Below, piece after piece: positions 39,187 through 50,532 of a stretch of 64,000 nucleotides of DNA (its first letter is position 1; each line of letters starts with the position of its first letter). The notes under the pieces were generated by a model that worked only from the letters and a program-made list of their open reading frames with translations, did not search any database and was not told the DNA's origin. The translations under genes were made by a program, and so were the position numbers. This DNA is from Scylla paramamosain (Eukaryota > Arthropoda > Malacostraca > Decapoda > Portunidae), in NCBI RefSeq assembly GCF_035594125.1, contig NW_026973753.1, positions 322,501-386,500 on the forward strand, read 5' to 3'.

Positions 39187-42050
39187 TTTCTTCATTAACT
39201 TCTGTAACATTTGTGGTCCTAGATCTAATTTTCAATCAGTAGAATACCACCTCTCCTCTACTAAACCTCATCATCTTTTCCTCACTGAGGCAACTGACAG
39301 TAACCCAATTTCTGTTCCCTCCTACTTTCTGTCTCCATATTCAGTCCAAAGCTGAATGTTGTGTCTATGTGCGCAACGACTTATCCTGCTCTCATGCCCA
39401 TGCTCTTGAATCTTCTGAGTTTTCCACCATCTGGCTACAGAGTCACTCTCTAAATTTATCTGTACTGTATACCTCTCACCTAATTCCTCTGACTATAAGA
39501 AATTTTTTGACTACTTAGCTTCCAAAGTGGAGCACATTCTGTCTCTCTTCCCTTTTGCAGAGATCTCCATTCTTGGAGACTTCAATGTTCACCACCAGCT
39601 TTGACTTTCCTCTCCCTTCACTGACCATCCTGGTGAACTAGCCTTCAACTTTGCTATCCTCCACAACCTAGAGCAATTGGTACAACACCCTACTTGTGTT
39701 CCTTACCATCTTGGAGATATGCCTAACATTCTTGACCTTTTCCTAACCTCTAATCTTTCTGCTTATGCTGTCACCCTCTCTTCTCCGTTGGAGTCCTCCA
39801 ATCACAATCTCATATCTGTATCTTGTTCTATTGCTCCAGTCTCTCCTCAGGATACCCATAAGTGTAGGTGCCTCTGGCATTTTGTCTCGGCTAGTTGGGG
39901 GGACCTAAGGAGGTATTTTGTTGATTTTCCTTGGAATGACCACTGCTTCCTTGTCAGAGACCTGTGTCTGTGTGCTGATTGCATAACAGAGGTGATAGTG
40001 TCTGGTATGGAGGCGTACGTTCCTCACTGTTTTTCTTGACCTAAACCTTCCAAACCTTGGTTTAACACAGCTTGTTCTTGTGCAATACATGATAGAGAGG
40101 TGGCCCACAAAAATTACTCGAGCCTTCCATCACCAAAATTTTGTGTGCTTTATATTTCTGCTAAAAACCATGCCAAGTGTATTCTCTGACTAGCCAAAAA
40201 CTTCTTCATTGATAGAAAGTGTCAGTCTTTCAAGATCTAACTCCCCTCGTGACTTCTCGCATCTAGTCAAAGATATCTCTAATAACTTTTCTTCTTTTTT
40301 ACCTCCTTTATTTCAGCCAGATGGCACTACTATCACATCCATCTCTAAAGCTGAACTCTTCACCTTTGTTAAAAGCACTACTGTAGGCCTTGTTCCTTCC
40401 TCTCTTCCACCCTCTGACTACTTCATGCCTTCACTGGCATAACCCTCAGAAGGCTTATGGACCTTATACGAGTCCCTCCTATTGTTCTCTGAAACTGCAC
40501 CTCTGTGCTTGCTCTTGTTTAGTCAAACTCTTTCAACTCTGTCTGTCAACATCTACCTTCCTTCTTGTTGGAAGTTTGCCTACATTCCTAAAAAGTTCCT
40601 AAAAAGGGTGACCATTCTAATCCCTCAAACTACTGTCCTATTGCTTTAATTTCCTGCCTATCTAAAGTTTTTGAATCTATCCTCAACAGGAAGATTCTTA
40701 AACATTTATCACTTCACAACCTTCTATCTGATCACCAGTATGGGTTCTGTCAAGGCTGCTATACTGGTGATACTTTGGCTTTCCTTACTGAGTCTTGGTC
40801 ATCCTCTTTTAGAGATTTTGGTGAAACTTTTGTTGTTGCCTTGGACATATCGAAAGCTTTTGATAGAGTTTGGCACAAAGCTTTGATTTCCAAACTACCC
40901 TCCTATGGCTTCTATTCTTCTCTCTGTAACTTCATCTCAAGTTTCCTTTCTGACCATTCTATTGCTGCTGTGGTAGATGGTCACTGTTCTTCTAAATCTA
41001 TTAGTAATGGTGTTCCTCATGGTTCTGTCCTGTCACCCACTCTCTTCCTATTATTCATCTATAATCTTCTAAACCAAACTTCTTGTCCTATCCACTCCTA
41101 AGCTGATGATACCACCCTGCACTTTTCCATGTCTCTAGACATCCAACCCTTCAGTTCACACAGGGAAGCCACAGAGCGCCTGACTTCTAATATCTCCAAA
41201 ATTTCTGATTGGGGCAGAACAAACTTGGTATTGTTCAGTACCTCAAAAACTTAATTCCTCCATCTATCAATTTAAAACAACCTTCCAGACAACTATCCCC
41301 TCTTCTTCAGTGACACTCAACTGTCCCTCTCTTCTACACTGAACATCCTGTCTTTTAGTTACAATCTAAACTGAAAACTTCACATCTCATCTCTAGCTAA
41401 AACAGCTATGAAGTTAGGTGTTCTGAGACATCACTAGTTTTCTCACCCTTCCAGCTGCTAACTCTGTACTGGGGCCTTATCCATCCATGTATGGAGTATG
41501 CTTCACATGACTAGGGTGGTTCCACTCATACTGCTCTTCTAGACAGGGTGGAATCAAAAGCTTTTCATCTCATCAACTCCTCTCCTCTAACTGACTGTCT
41601 TCAGCCTCTTTTCTCATTGCCACAGTGTTACATCTCTAGCTGTCTTCTACCACTATTTTCATGCTAACTGCTTTTCTGATCTTGCCAACTGCATGCCTTC
41701 CCCTCCCACAGCCTCACTGCACAAAACTTTCTTCTTTCTCTCTCTCCTATTCTGTCCATCTCTCTAATGCAGGAGTTAACCAGTATTCTCAATCATTCAT
41801 CACTTTCTTTGGTAAAATCTGGAACTCCCTGCCTGCTTCTGTATTTCCACCTTCCTGTGACTTGAATTCCTTCAAGAGGGAGGTTTTAACATGTTTGTGC
41901 TTCAATTTTTTGACTACTACTTCGGACCTTGTTCAGGGATTGGCATCTCAGTTTGTTTGTTTTTGTTTTTTTGGCATCTCTGTTTGTTTGTTTTTTGTTG
42001 TTTTTTATCATTTTTTTTCCATGGTGTCCCTCCTACATAAAAAAAAAAAA
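39187..42050 (+). mobile_element. Jockey-like LINE, copy 3 (endonuclease, RT, poly(A))
   Basis: This is the longest uninterrupted copy, 2.86 kb. The endonuclease part opens with FINFCNICGPRSNFQSVEYH and includes ILGDFNVHHQL-type codons at about 39,570-39,600 and [13 protein letters not shown] motifs include KAFDRVWHKALISKLPSYG and GVPHGSVLSPTLF. The YADD box reads stop-A-D-D, with TAA at 41,099-41,101. Several other stops and shifts exist. The 3' end is TCCCTCCTACAT and then A12. Orientation is opposite to copy 4. Confidence 0.9.
40775..41101 (+). pseudogene. RT palm piece of Jockey copy 3
   Basis: A 108-codon ORF with VVALDISKAFDRVWHKALIS (motif A), the SLCNFISSFLSDHSIAAVVD region and GVPHGSVLSPTLFLLFIYNL (motif B). 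It terminates exactly at the Tyr codon of the YADD box, which has become TAA, so the catalytic aspartates lie just beyond the stop. Confidence 0.85.
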
Positions 42051-42649
42051 AAGCCCTCCCTGTATTTCTTTTTTTCCCTCTTTCCAGGAGAGTCTGGCCC
42101 TCTGTGAGGACCACAGCCATCCACCCACCAGCAGTGGTGTTACAGTCATCCAGCCCTCATCTGCTGGTGTTGCTGGGGCCTCTGGATTCATTGTTGCTGT
42201 GGGTGCAGCATGTGAAGTTTTAGCAGTGGGCATTAGTTTCTGAACTCATGCATCTTACAGATGACATCACCCATTGGTGAATAACTGTTGCCACTCATTC
42301 ATGTTAACATGTATTCAGTTTTGTTCTCCTGTACATACCTATGAACATTGTATGTACATTTAGCATATGAGCTATTTGTGCAGTACATTATTATTGGACA
42401 ATTTGTTTAACCCTCATTTGTATGCTGTTACTTCAGCTGCCCAGCAAAACTGCAGCAGAAGGCTACTTTGGCTTATTTTTTTTAGGAATACATCTCTCAG
42501 GTATTTAAAATACTGATTCCAAAAGTGTGTCTTGACACCACCTTGGGTATAGTGGAAAGGTCCAAGGAGCAAATGAGGAAAAAGGACACAGCAGGATAGC
42601 AAGACATGTAACTTGACACACCGTCAATCATCACCGTCTGCTATGTGTA
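42051..42649. other. Unassigned sequence between copy 3 and a pogo-like element
   Basis: A Pro/Ser/Gly/Ala-rich frame (42,062-42,240: DHSHPPTSSGVTVIQPSSAG VAG) resembles linker regions of Myb-like Harbinger proteins. It might be the separated 3' part of the 37.2 kb remnant, but this is only a composition match. Confidence 0.3.
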
Positions 42650-43340
42650 GTGCTACTTCATTTCAAATACTAAAAGATGAAGCAAAACCTGCCATTTAGT
42701 GCTGCTAATTAACAGCTTCTATAAATATTTCCTGTGTTTTTATGTATTGGAGGAAGAGACACTGAATAGTGGGTAAAATAGTAATTCAGTCTTTGAGACG
42801 TGTGAAATGTGGTAAACATGATCCCGTAGGAGTGCCTCAATGTAATTCAGTCTTTGAGATGTGTGAAATGTGGCAAACATGATCCCGTAGGAGTGCCTCA
42901 ATGTAATTCAGTCTTTGAGACGTGTGAAATGTGGCAAACATGATCCCGTAGCAGTGCCTCAATGTAAACAGTTTTCAAGTGGTTTGGTGGCAAAGCTGGC
43001 TCTCTCAACAATCCCCAAGGCCATCACTGCTGCACACCTGTATCTTCCCAGCAGAAAGATATCTAAGTGTTATGGTCACCTTCATTTCAGAGGTAAGTGG
43101 GTTGTTCCTTTCTGTGTCACTCTACAAGGATTCTCTTACTAGATCGGTGACAGAGAGAATACCTGCATGATCTACATGGTATCTTTTGATGAGTTCTGTG
43201 TCATAAATTCATACAATATATCCTATCTGGGTAAATAATTCCTAAGCTGGGGTGGTTGTGGGTGGCCATCTTGGTAGCAGGAGCATCTGTCTTAAGCTGC
43301 TAAGACAGGGTGGACTCAGTCTTACCATCCCATGTGGATT
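42650..43340 (+). mobile_element. pogo/Tigger-like element, copy A (internal part)
   Basis: About 690 bp match 61,340-61,890 in order: TTCAAATACT, CTGCCATTTA, AGTAATTCAGTCTTTGAGAC, CTCAATGTAAACA, ATCTAAGTGTTATGGTCACC, TTTTGATGAGTTCTGTGTCA and CTAAGACAGGGTGGA. Terminal repeats are not visible in this copy. Contains a triplicated 61-bp unit at 42,781-42,964. Confidence 0.7.
42781..42964. repeat. 61-bp unit in three tandem copies
   Basis: GTAATTCAGTCTTTGAGACG recurs at 42,781, 42,842 and 42,903 with one or two substitutions per unit. The related element at 61.45 kb has one unit. Confidence 0.95.
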
Positions 43341-43466
43341 TAAGACAAGAATGCTCCATTCTGTCCTAGCTATGACTTATTTCATAACTAAGACTTGCTA
43401 GGACTGCTTCATAACTCCTAGAATAGAATACAAGAAGAGGTGTAAGGCAAGGACTGTACACATGAC
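43341..43466. other. Short unassigned segment
   Basis: Nothing recognised between the pogo-like copy and Jockey copy 4. Confidence 0.4.
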
Positions 43467-45968
43467 TTTTTTTTTTAAGGCTCACTGGCCAAGGGAAACA
43501 AGAGGAAAAAAGATCCCACTGAGGGGTCAGTCCTGAAAGAGATGTCAAGAGAATCATTGAAATTTGAAGGATAGGTGTCTTAAAACCTCCTGCTTGAGAG
43601 AGTTGAAGTCACAGAAAGGAGGAAATACAGAAGCAAGCAGTAAGTTCTAGAGTTTACCAGAAAAGCGAATGAATGATTGAGAATACTGGTTAACTCTTGC
43701 ATTAGAGAGATGGACAGAATAGGGATGAAAGAAAGAAGAAAGTCTTGTGCTGCAAGGTTGCAGGAGGAGGGGCAAGAGGAGGGCAGGCATGCAGTTTGCA
43801 AGATTAGAAGAGCAGTTAGCATGAAAACAGCAGTAAAAGATAGCAAGAGATGCAACATTGTGGTGATGAAAAAGAGGCTGAAGACAGTCAGTAAGAGAAA
43901 AATTGATAACACAAAAAACTTTTGATTCCACCCTGTCTAAAATAGTGGTATGAGTGGAAACCCCCCCCCCCCCCAGTAATGTGAAGCATACTACATACAT
44001 AGACGGATAAAGGCCCAGTACAGAGTTAGCAGCTGGGGGTGAGAAAAACTGGCAGAGATGTCTCAGAATGGCTAGATTCATAGAAGCTGTCCTAGCTAGA
44101 GATGAGATGTGAAGTTTCCAGTTTAGATTATAAGTAAAGGACAGACCGAGGATGTTCAGTGTAGAAGGGGGGGACAGTTGAGTGTCACTGAAGAAGAGGA
44201 GATAGTTGTCTGGAAGGTTGTGTTGAGTTGACAGTTGGAGGAATTAAGTTTCTGAGGCATTGAACAATACCAAGTTTGCTCTGCCCCAATCAGAAAAATT
44301 TTTGAAAAATCAGAAGTCAGATAGTCTCTAGCTTCCCAGTGTGAAGTGTTTACTTCCTGAAGGGTTGGATGTCTATGAAAAGATGTCCAAAAGTGCAGGG
44401 TGGTATCATCAGCTTAGGAGTGGAGAGGACAAGAAGTTTGATTTAGATCATTGATGGATAATAGGAAAAGAGTGGGTGACAGGACAGAACCCTGAGGAAC
44501 ACCTCTGTTAATAGATTTAGAACAACAGTGACCCTCTACCACAGGAGCAATAGAACAGTCAGAAAAGAAACTTGGGATGAAGTTACAGAGGATAGAAGCT
44601 GTAGGAAGGTAGTTTGGAAATCAAAGCTTTGTGCCAGACTTGATCAAAAGCTTTTGATATGTCTAAGGCAACAGCAAAAGTTTCACCAAAATTCTTTAAA
44701 GAGTATGACCAAGATTCAGTAAGGAAAGGGAGAAGATCACCAGCAGAGCAGCCTTGATGGAACCCATACTGGTGATCAGATAGAAGGTTGTGAAGTGATA
44801 GATGTTTAAGAATCTTCCTGTTGAGGATAGATTAAAAAACTTTAGATAGGCAGGAAATTAGAGCAATAGAATGGTAGTTTGCAGGATTAGAATGGTCACT
44901 CTTTTTAGGGAACAGGCTGAATGTAGGTAAACTTCCAGCAAGAAGAAAAGGTAGATGTTGACAGACAGAGCTGAAAGACTTTGACTAGGCAAGGTGCAAA
45001 CATGGAGGTACAGTTTTGAAGAACAAAAGTAAGGACCCCATCAGGTCCATAAGCCTACCGAGGGTTTAGGCCAGTGAGGGCATGGAAAATATCACTGCGA
45101 AGGATTTTAATAAGTAGCATGAAGTAATCAGAAGGTTGAAGAGAGGGAGGAACAAGGCCTGAATCATCCAAGGTAGAGTTTTTAGCAAAGATTTGAGCAA
45201 ATGGTCAGCTTTAGAAATAGATGAGATGGCAGTGATGCCATCAGGTTGAAATGAAGGAGGGAAAGATGAAGAAACAAAGTTATTAGAGAAGTTTTTTGGC
45301 TAGATGCAAGAAGTCATGAAGGGAGTTAGATCTTTAAAGATTTTTATTTTTGAAGAACAGAGTTGGCATGGTTCAGGGCAGAAATATAAAGTGCATGAGA
45401 TTCTGGTGATGGAAGGCTCAAGTACCTTTTGTGAGCCACCTCTCTATCATGTATAGCACAAGAACAAGCTGTGTTAAACCAAGGTTTGGAAGGTTTAGGT
45501 CAAGAAAAAGAGTGAGGAATGTTCGCCTCCATGCCAGACACTATCACCTCTGTTATGTGCTCAGCACACAGGGATGGTAATAGCTCCTCAGCTCCCTCTG
45601 ATTAGCAGAGGCAAAATGCCAGAGCCACTTTCACTTAGGGGGATCCTGAGGAGGGAGTGGAGTGACAGAACAAGATACAGATATGAGATTGTGATCAGAG
45701 GAGCCCAATGGAGAAAATAAGGTGACAGCATAAGGATTAGAGGTCAAGAATGTTGGGCGTATCTCCAAGATGGTCAGGAATACAAGTAGGGTGTTGCACC
45801 GACTGCTCTTGGTCATGGAGGATATCAAAGTTAATTAAAGGCCAGTTTGCCAGGATGGTCAGTGAAGGGAGAGGAAAGCCAAAGCTGGTGGTGAACACTG
45901 AAGACTCCGAGAATGCAGGTCTCTGCAAAAGGGAAGAGAGTCAGAAAGTGCTCTACTTTGGAAGTTAA
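43467..45968 (-). mobile_element. Jockey-like LINE, copy 4 (5' truncated in endonuclease)
   Basis: The minus-strand 3' end is the T10 run at 43,469-43,478. The 5' end stops at codons LTSKVEHFLTLFPFAE of the endonuclease, followed by a mutated ILGVFSVHHQLW (family ILGDFNVHHQLW, so a catalytic-site residue is changed). The RT carries many small changes, and the YADD box again reads stop-A-D-D (TAA complement at 44,414-44,416). A C16 run sits at about 43,960-43,974 inside the C-terminal part. Confidence 0.9.
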
Positions 45969-46618
45969 CCAACCAACAACACAATGGGACAAAACTCCAG
46001 CCTCAGCAGCATCTTGCACCACCACAACACAACACTCACTGAGAATCACTTATTACTTGTATGAGGCAAGTGTGGACACAACAACAGCAACTTGTGTAAG
46101 CAAGCTTGACAAGAACACCATAGTGCACCTCCCTGCATGAAGATGAGGGGTGTATGCACGGCTGGAAGCCTCAACCTTCATCACCCAGTAGCTGCCACCT
46201 CCCTGTGAAGCACCAACAGCCTGATGCAGAACTCAGGACACCAGTTCACACACTCAGCCACAAATCAAAGCAATAAGCCAACTGTGGCTCTGTATTCTCA
46301 AACACTTTGGTGTTGTATCTTAATAACACTTAACTGGATGAAGTAGAAGTTATTGGATTTTCATGATTCTAATGATACTTTAAAAAAGGATTTTCCACTA
46401 GTAAGAAAAATATCCAGGGGGAACCTGACTAATCATTTCTGTAAACCTTGGAGATTGTTGCAGTGAAAGCCCACAGTGTTTAAGAGTAGTGTTACCAAGC
46501 AGGGAAGCCTCAAGTCCAAGCAACAATCAGGTCCTGAAGAATACAGCCTCAGTGTTGTGGTCAGCAGTGGCAGAGGAGTGAGGGTGGAGAGGGGAGGCTT
46601 CTACCACTACTGGAAGTG
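45969..46618 (-). other. Probable 3' UTR and downstream flank of the phase-1 host gene; contains a DR-A-like copy
   Basis: Sequence after the minus-strand stop at 46,619. Plus-strand words GAACCTGACTAATCATTTCT GTAAACC and GTTGCAGTGAAAGC at about 46,420-46,470 resemble diverged DR-A. No AATAAA on the minus strand is seen before Jockey copy 4. Confidence 0.4.
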
Positions 46619-46701
46619 TCAAAGAGCTGTCTTGCTGGCATCCTGAACAATCTTCTCCAGCTCCAGGTCAGCCATCAGCTGCTCCAGAGGCTCCACTCCT
46701 G
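46619..46701 (-). CDS. Host gene candidate, last coding exon (exon E)
   Basis: Minus-strand exon with acceptor CTTCCCCACTACAG (upstream of 46,701). It enters in phase 1 and encodes AGVEPLEQLMADLELEKIVQ DASKTAL before a TGA at 46,619-46,621. The amphipathic acidic stretch LMADLELEKIVQD looks like a helix. The acceptor is a tandem CAGCAG (NAGNAG), so one Ala could be included or skipped. The incoming phase matches the phase-1 donor of exon D at 49,515. I do not recognise the protein. The evidence is splice-site quality, phase agreement and a non-low-complexity frame. No transcript was seen. Confidence 0.6.
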
Positions 46702-49514
46702 CTGTAGTGGGGAAGCAATAATGTAGGTTACCTGGCAGGGGACTATCATGTGACACTGCTTCACTAAGTCTGTAATAATAGTTTTGCCAGCTGAGGAAAC
46801 AAGAACATGGTAACATGGCCACTGATTGACGCTGTCACTCGCTGGTCTGTGCATTGCCTGTCTTGTTTTGAAAAGTGTAGCTAAACTTACATATTTCTGC
46901 TGAAGCCCTTACTTGACTATAATGTTTCTGAATATACAACTTACAATAATCATGTATTCTACATTATCTAATAGTTTTTGGTAGAAATAAAGCAACTTTT
47001 GCTGGGGATTCTAACCTGAACAGCATTGAATGCTTAAATCTAATGTACCTCCTGCCAAGTCAATGGAGTGTAAAATATTTATGTATTTTAATCCTTTTTT
47101 TGCATATGGTGGTGGGAGAGCTCCACTGCTCCTGTGGGGGGATGCATGCCATCACACTGCAGCAGCATTTCAGCCAGCCTGTCCTGGCCACACAATGACT
47201 ACACAGGTCAGTAAACAGGCCAGACGGTGGTGGCTTCAATAAGTGTTTGGGAATAATACAGTTATCATTTTGTCAAGTTTTAACCTTGCCACAGTCAGTG
47301 TGCTTGGGTGGTGCAGAGCAACAGTTTCTTAGTGGCTGCAGCATAAGTGACACGTTCCATAGCGATATTGTATGGGAGTGTCATATTGCACATTTAGTAA
47401 ACATAGGAGATAAGCTGTAATCACCAAGTGTTTCCACATCCCTGCCACTACTTAGTGAACTACCCACAGCAAACCCATGACCACAGAGAGAGGGGTGACA
47501 CAGTAGCAGCACTGAGTGGTGACAAGACCCATACTCATCAGTCTGATATCACACACTGTGCCAAGGGCAGTACATAACAGGCTGAGTGACACACTACGTG
47601 GCACTGCCTGTACTGCTAGGTGACAGCTGGTCTGGGTGACGGTGCAACACAGGGACCAGCGCCAGTCCACTTCCCACTGCATTATGAGTATTATTGTTAT
47701 TTTTCATGTTTTAGAATTCATATATGATCTTTATGCAAATGGAGAGAAGAAGAGAGAAAAAACTACTTAACACAGGCAAAATCACAAGGGTAGGAGTTGC
47801 AATCAAAACAATACAGGAATACAAATGGCAAGTGCCAAAATAATGTTTGGTGCTTCATGACAGAATTGTAAAACTTTGCTCAGTGGCAGCCTGGTGACTG
47901 TTGAGAGCAGTGTCATGCATCCAGCAACTCACTCAAAGTTGAGGTCATCCACCAGAACCACTGACCAACACTCATCTCTCAATTAAAGATAAAGCATTTT
48001 GAAAAGCATCATCTCATTTCTTTCCAATAATTTAAACAGATGTGCACTGGTATGGATTACATTATCTTTGCAATGGATGGCAGAAAAGAATTAACTGAAG
48101 GGCACACTGGAGTACTGTGACTTTACACAAGACAGACTGCAGTGGAGGGAACAGCAAGGATTACAGGTGTTAGGAGATGTGTGCAGAAGTGGCTGACAAA
48201 GTGTTGGGGAGGGAACACTAACACAAGAAGAGGCCAGAGTGAGGGCACAAGGCATCAGGATGCATACTAAATGTTATGAAACATTGAGAGGATGCCCATC
48301 CTCAAATAACAGCAGGAGGACTGTGAGAACAAAACACCCACACACACGTGTCTACCAGAGTGGCCCACCGCTGCCTACACAACATCCCTCCCTCACTTTC
48401 ACAGATGCCATTCTCCCAAAAAAATCCCTCACTACCTGTACACATCAAAAGCTTTGGTACACCTGCCAAGAAATAACTACAATGGGTATGACAAGCTGGC
48501 AACAAGTGTCTTGGACCACTGTGTCTGTGTCCTGTAGTCATGGCAAACATGTGTGCCATGGACAAGGAATGATTCCTTTAGTTAATTATGGTGTAGGAAA
48601 TTCAGTGTTTTCAACTAGAAATTAAAAAAAAAAATCAAAACAATCATTTAGAGTTTTTGCATGACTTGTTCCTTGGGCCATTTGAAATGTGCATTGTCAC
48701 ACACACCAAAAAATCACAACTGCCTGCTGGACTCATAAGAGCACTGGCCACCCCATTCCCCTGATCTTTAACCGATCACTGAGAGGCACAGGCAGAGGAG
48801 GGCAGCCTGGACACCACAAAACTGCAGACAGGTATCAGGGAGGAATGAAATGATTCAAAGCCACAGACACTCATGGAACTTGCTGATCTGTCTCCTTCAT
48901 GTCTTGGGAAAGGTGCAAGAAGGAAGAAGCCAGTCCATTCCTAGTTTCTCTGTAAGTAATATAATGGTTTTGTTCTCTTCATCTGAATTGTTTTCATTCA
49001 CCTGTGGTCTTGCAGTTAACAATATCTTGCAATTACTGTCCACCAATCAGGGAGTGAGAGCATCAGTCACCACTAGTGTTACCATGTTTGTGGCTATCAT
49101 GCTGTGAATTTGAAGCATGCATGAACATACAGTAAGAAGAGAAGACCAGGACCTGATTGAAAGAGCTTGAAAAAAGACAGTCAAGGGAAGAAGATGGAGG
49201 GAAAGACAGTGAAATGGAGGTATGGAAACGTGGCAGAGCTACAAAGGATGGGAGGCACTGAGGAAGATGCAAGGGACAGAAACTTGTACATGGTGCCAAC
49301 CCCTAACTGTAAGGAAATGGCCAAAAAAGAAGGTCTTGCAGCTGACAATATTTTGTACATACTGTAGACCAACCAGTGTGTGAGAGCATCTATCAATTTC
49401 TTAATACTATTTGTGAATTTGAACCACACATGAACATACAGTATATCCCACCTGTACATGCATCCCAATATCCATCCATCCATCCACACTGTACAGGCTG
49501 TCCCATACACTAAC
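46702..49514 (-). other. Intron between candidate exons D and E
   Basis: 2.8 kb with no further exon that I can support. It holds a repeated tail-like block at 49,019-49,137 and 49,335-49,445. ORFs of 70-128 aa here have no domain, acceptor or donor support. Confidence 0.45.
49019..49445. repeat. Two direct copies of a ~110-bp block flanking a short ORF
   Basis: AACAATATCTTGCAATTACTGTCCACCAATCAG (start 49,019) and GACAATATTTTGTACATACT GTAGACCAACCAG (start 49,335) both continue with GTGAGAGCATC, TGTGAATTTGAA and CATGAACATACAGTA. Between them a frame ends CKEMAKKEGLAADNILYIL, which may be the end of an old retroelement ORF that I cannot place. Confidence 0.6.
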
Positions 49515-49598
49515 CTTGCTTGATGGAGGGGTGGTCGCACTCCTCCTCAGAAAACTCCAGTGTATGGTGTCGCCTGGCTGCTCTCTCCATATTCAGCA
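49515..49598 (-). CDS. Host gene candidate exon D
   Basis: An 84-bp minus-strand exon with acceptor TGCCTTCCCCAG and donor AAGCAAG|GTTAGT, both good matches to consensus. Phase 1 on both sides. With the split G it encodes VLNMERAARRHHTLEFSEEE CDHPSIKQ. The peptide is charged, not repetitive, and unlike any transposon fragment in the window. Flanking exons C and E have the complementary phase. Function unknown. Confidence 0.68.
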
Positions 49599-49705
49599 CT
49601 GGGGAAGGCATCACACGGCTCACTACAAACACTTCGCCTTCACACCAGCATCAGTAGGGCACATCACATAATTTCTGCTAAGCTTAATTAATTCGGTGAT
49701 GTTTC

Positions 49706-49890
49706 ATGTAGAGATTGGAAAGAATACAAAGAACAGCCACTAAGATAGTGCCAGAACTGGATGACTTGACACATGATGATAAAGATGAAAAGAAACTTGG
49801 ACAGAAGAGAGCTTCCTAAATAACACACATCTTTCCACAAAGGAGTAGAGACATATGGAATGGAGAAATGTGTGAAAACCCCTGCAGCTT
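49706..49890 (+). mobile_element. Family B LINE fragment inside the host intron
   Basis: TAGAGATTGGAAAGAATACA AAG, then GCCACTAAGATAGTGCCAGA ACTGGATGACTTG corresponds to RLERIQRTATKIVPELDDL, as at 34,165-34,240. The end ATATGGAATGGAGAAATG corresponds to the EIWN part near the C-terminus, so the interior is deleted. (49,706-49,890 lies just upstream of exon D on the minus strand.). Confidence 0.6.
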
Positions 49891-49964
49891 TAGGGTTAGT
49901 CAACCAACCTGAGGAACCAGACAGAAATGCCCTTTTGTTATGGACAAGAGATGAACCTCAATAT

Positions 49965-49965
<1 letters not shown>

Positions 49966-50060
<95 letters not shown>
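49966..50060. repeat. (AG)47 microsatellite
   Basis: Perfect AG run between candidate exons C and D. Confidence 0.97.
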
Positions 50061-50063
<3 letters not shown>

Positions 50064-50283
50064 TCCAAATAATGCAAACATATCTTTCCATGTAAATATA
50101 TAAAGATATAGAATGGATTACAGGAGGAAGCAGTGAAAGGCAAAAGTGTACATCAATGAATAAAAAGGCTGGAAAGATACAAACACAGAAGCAGATTACA
50201 AACTTAGTGGCCATGGAACTTTTACTAATGAACAATTTGGCGAGTCTGTCTGTCAGTGACCTCACTATCACTAACTCATACAC

Positions 50284-50532
50284 CTGTTGCTGTCAGTGGA
50301 GGACAGTGGAGGGGTGGGGGAAGGTACTGCTTCTTCACAGGGTGAGCATAGCTATAATCCGGGTCGCCGTGGGAGGGACGGTGACCCTGCCTGGCCTGCA
50401 GTTCCTGTCCCCGTGACCTGCGGTGGGATGACGCACTTCTGGCCTCGTCCAAACTTTCCTCGTGACTAGTAGTTGACTCTGTAATGGAGTGACTGCCACC
50501 CACCATGTCAGCCACAGTCTGGTAGTCCCTGT
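50284..50532 (-). CDS. Host gene candidate exon C
   Basis: A 249-bp minus-strand exon (acceptor CCCTGCCCACCAG, donor GCAACAG|GTGTAT), phase 1 to phase 1. With the split codon it encodes DRDYQTVADMVGGSHSITES followed by TTSHEESLDEARSASSHRRS, RGQELQARQGHRPSHGD and PDYSYAHPVKKQYLPPPLHC PPLTAT. The Ser/Arg/Glu-rich composition with YSYAHPVKKQYLPPPL is typical of a disordered cytoplasmic tail with possible phospho-sites and a proline motif. That is an inference from composition only. The plus strand of the same region is open too, but lacks matching splice sites. Confidence 0.68.

Noticed and set aside
47452..48625. 76-, 87- and 128-aa ORFs in the intron between exons D and E
   Set aside because: No splice-site support, no recognisable domain, and both strands are open at similar length.
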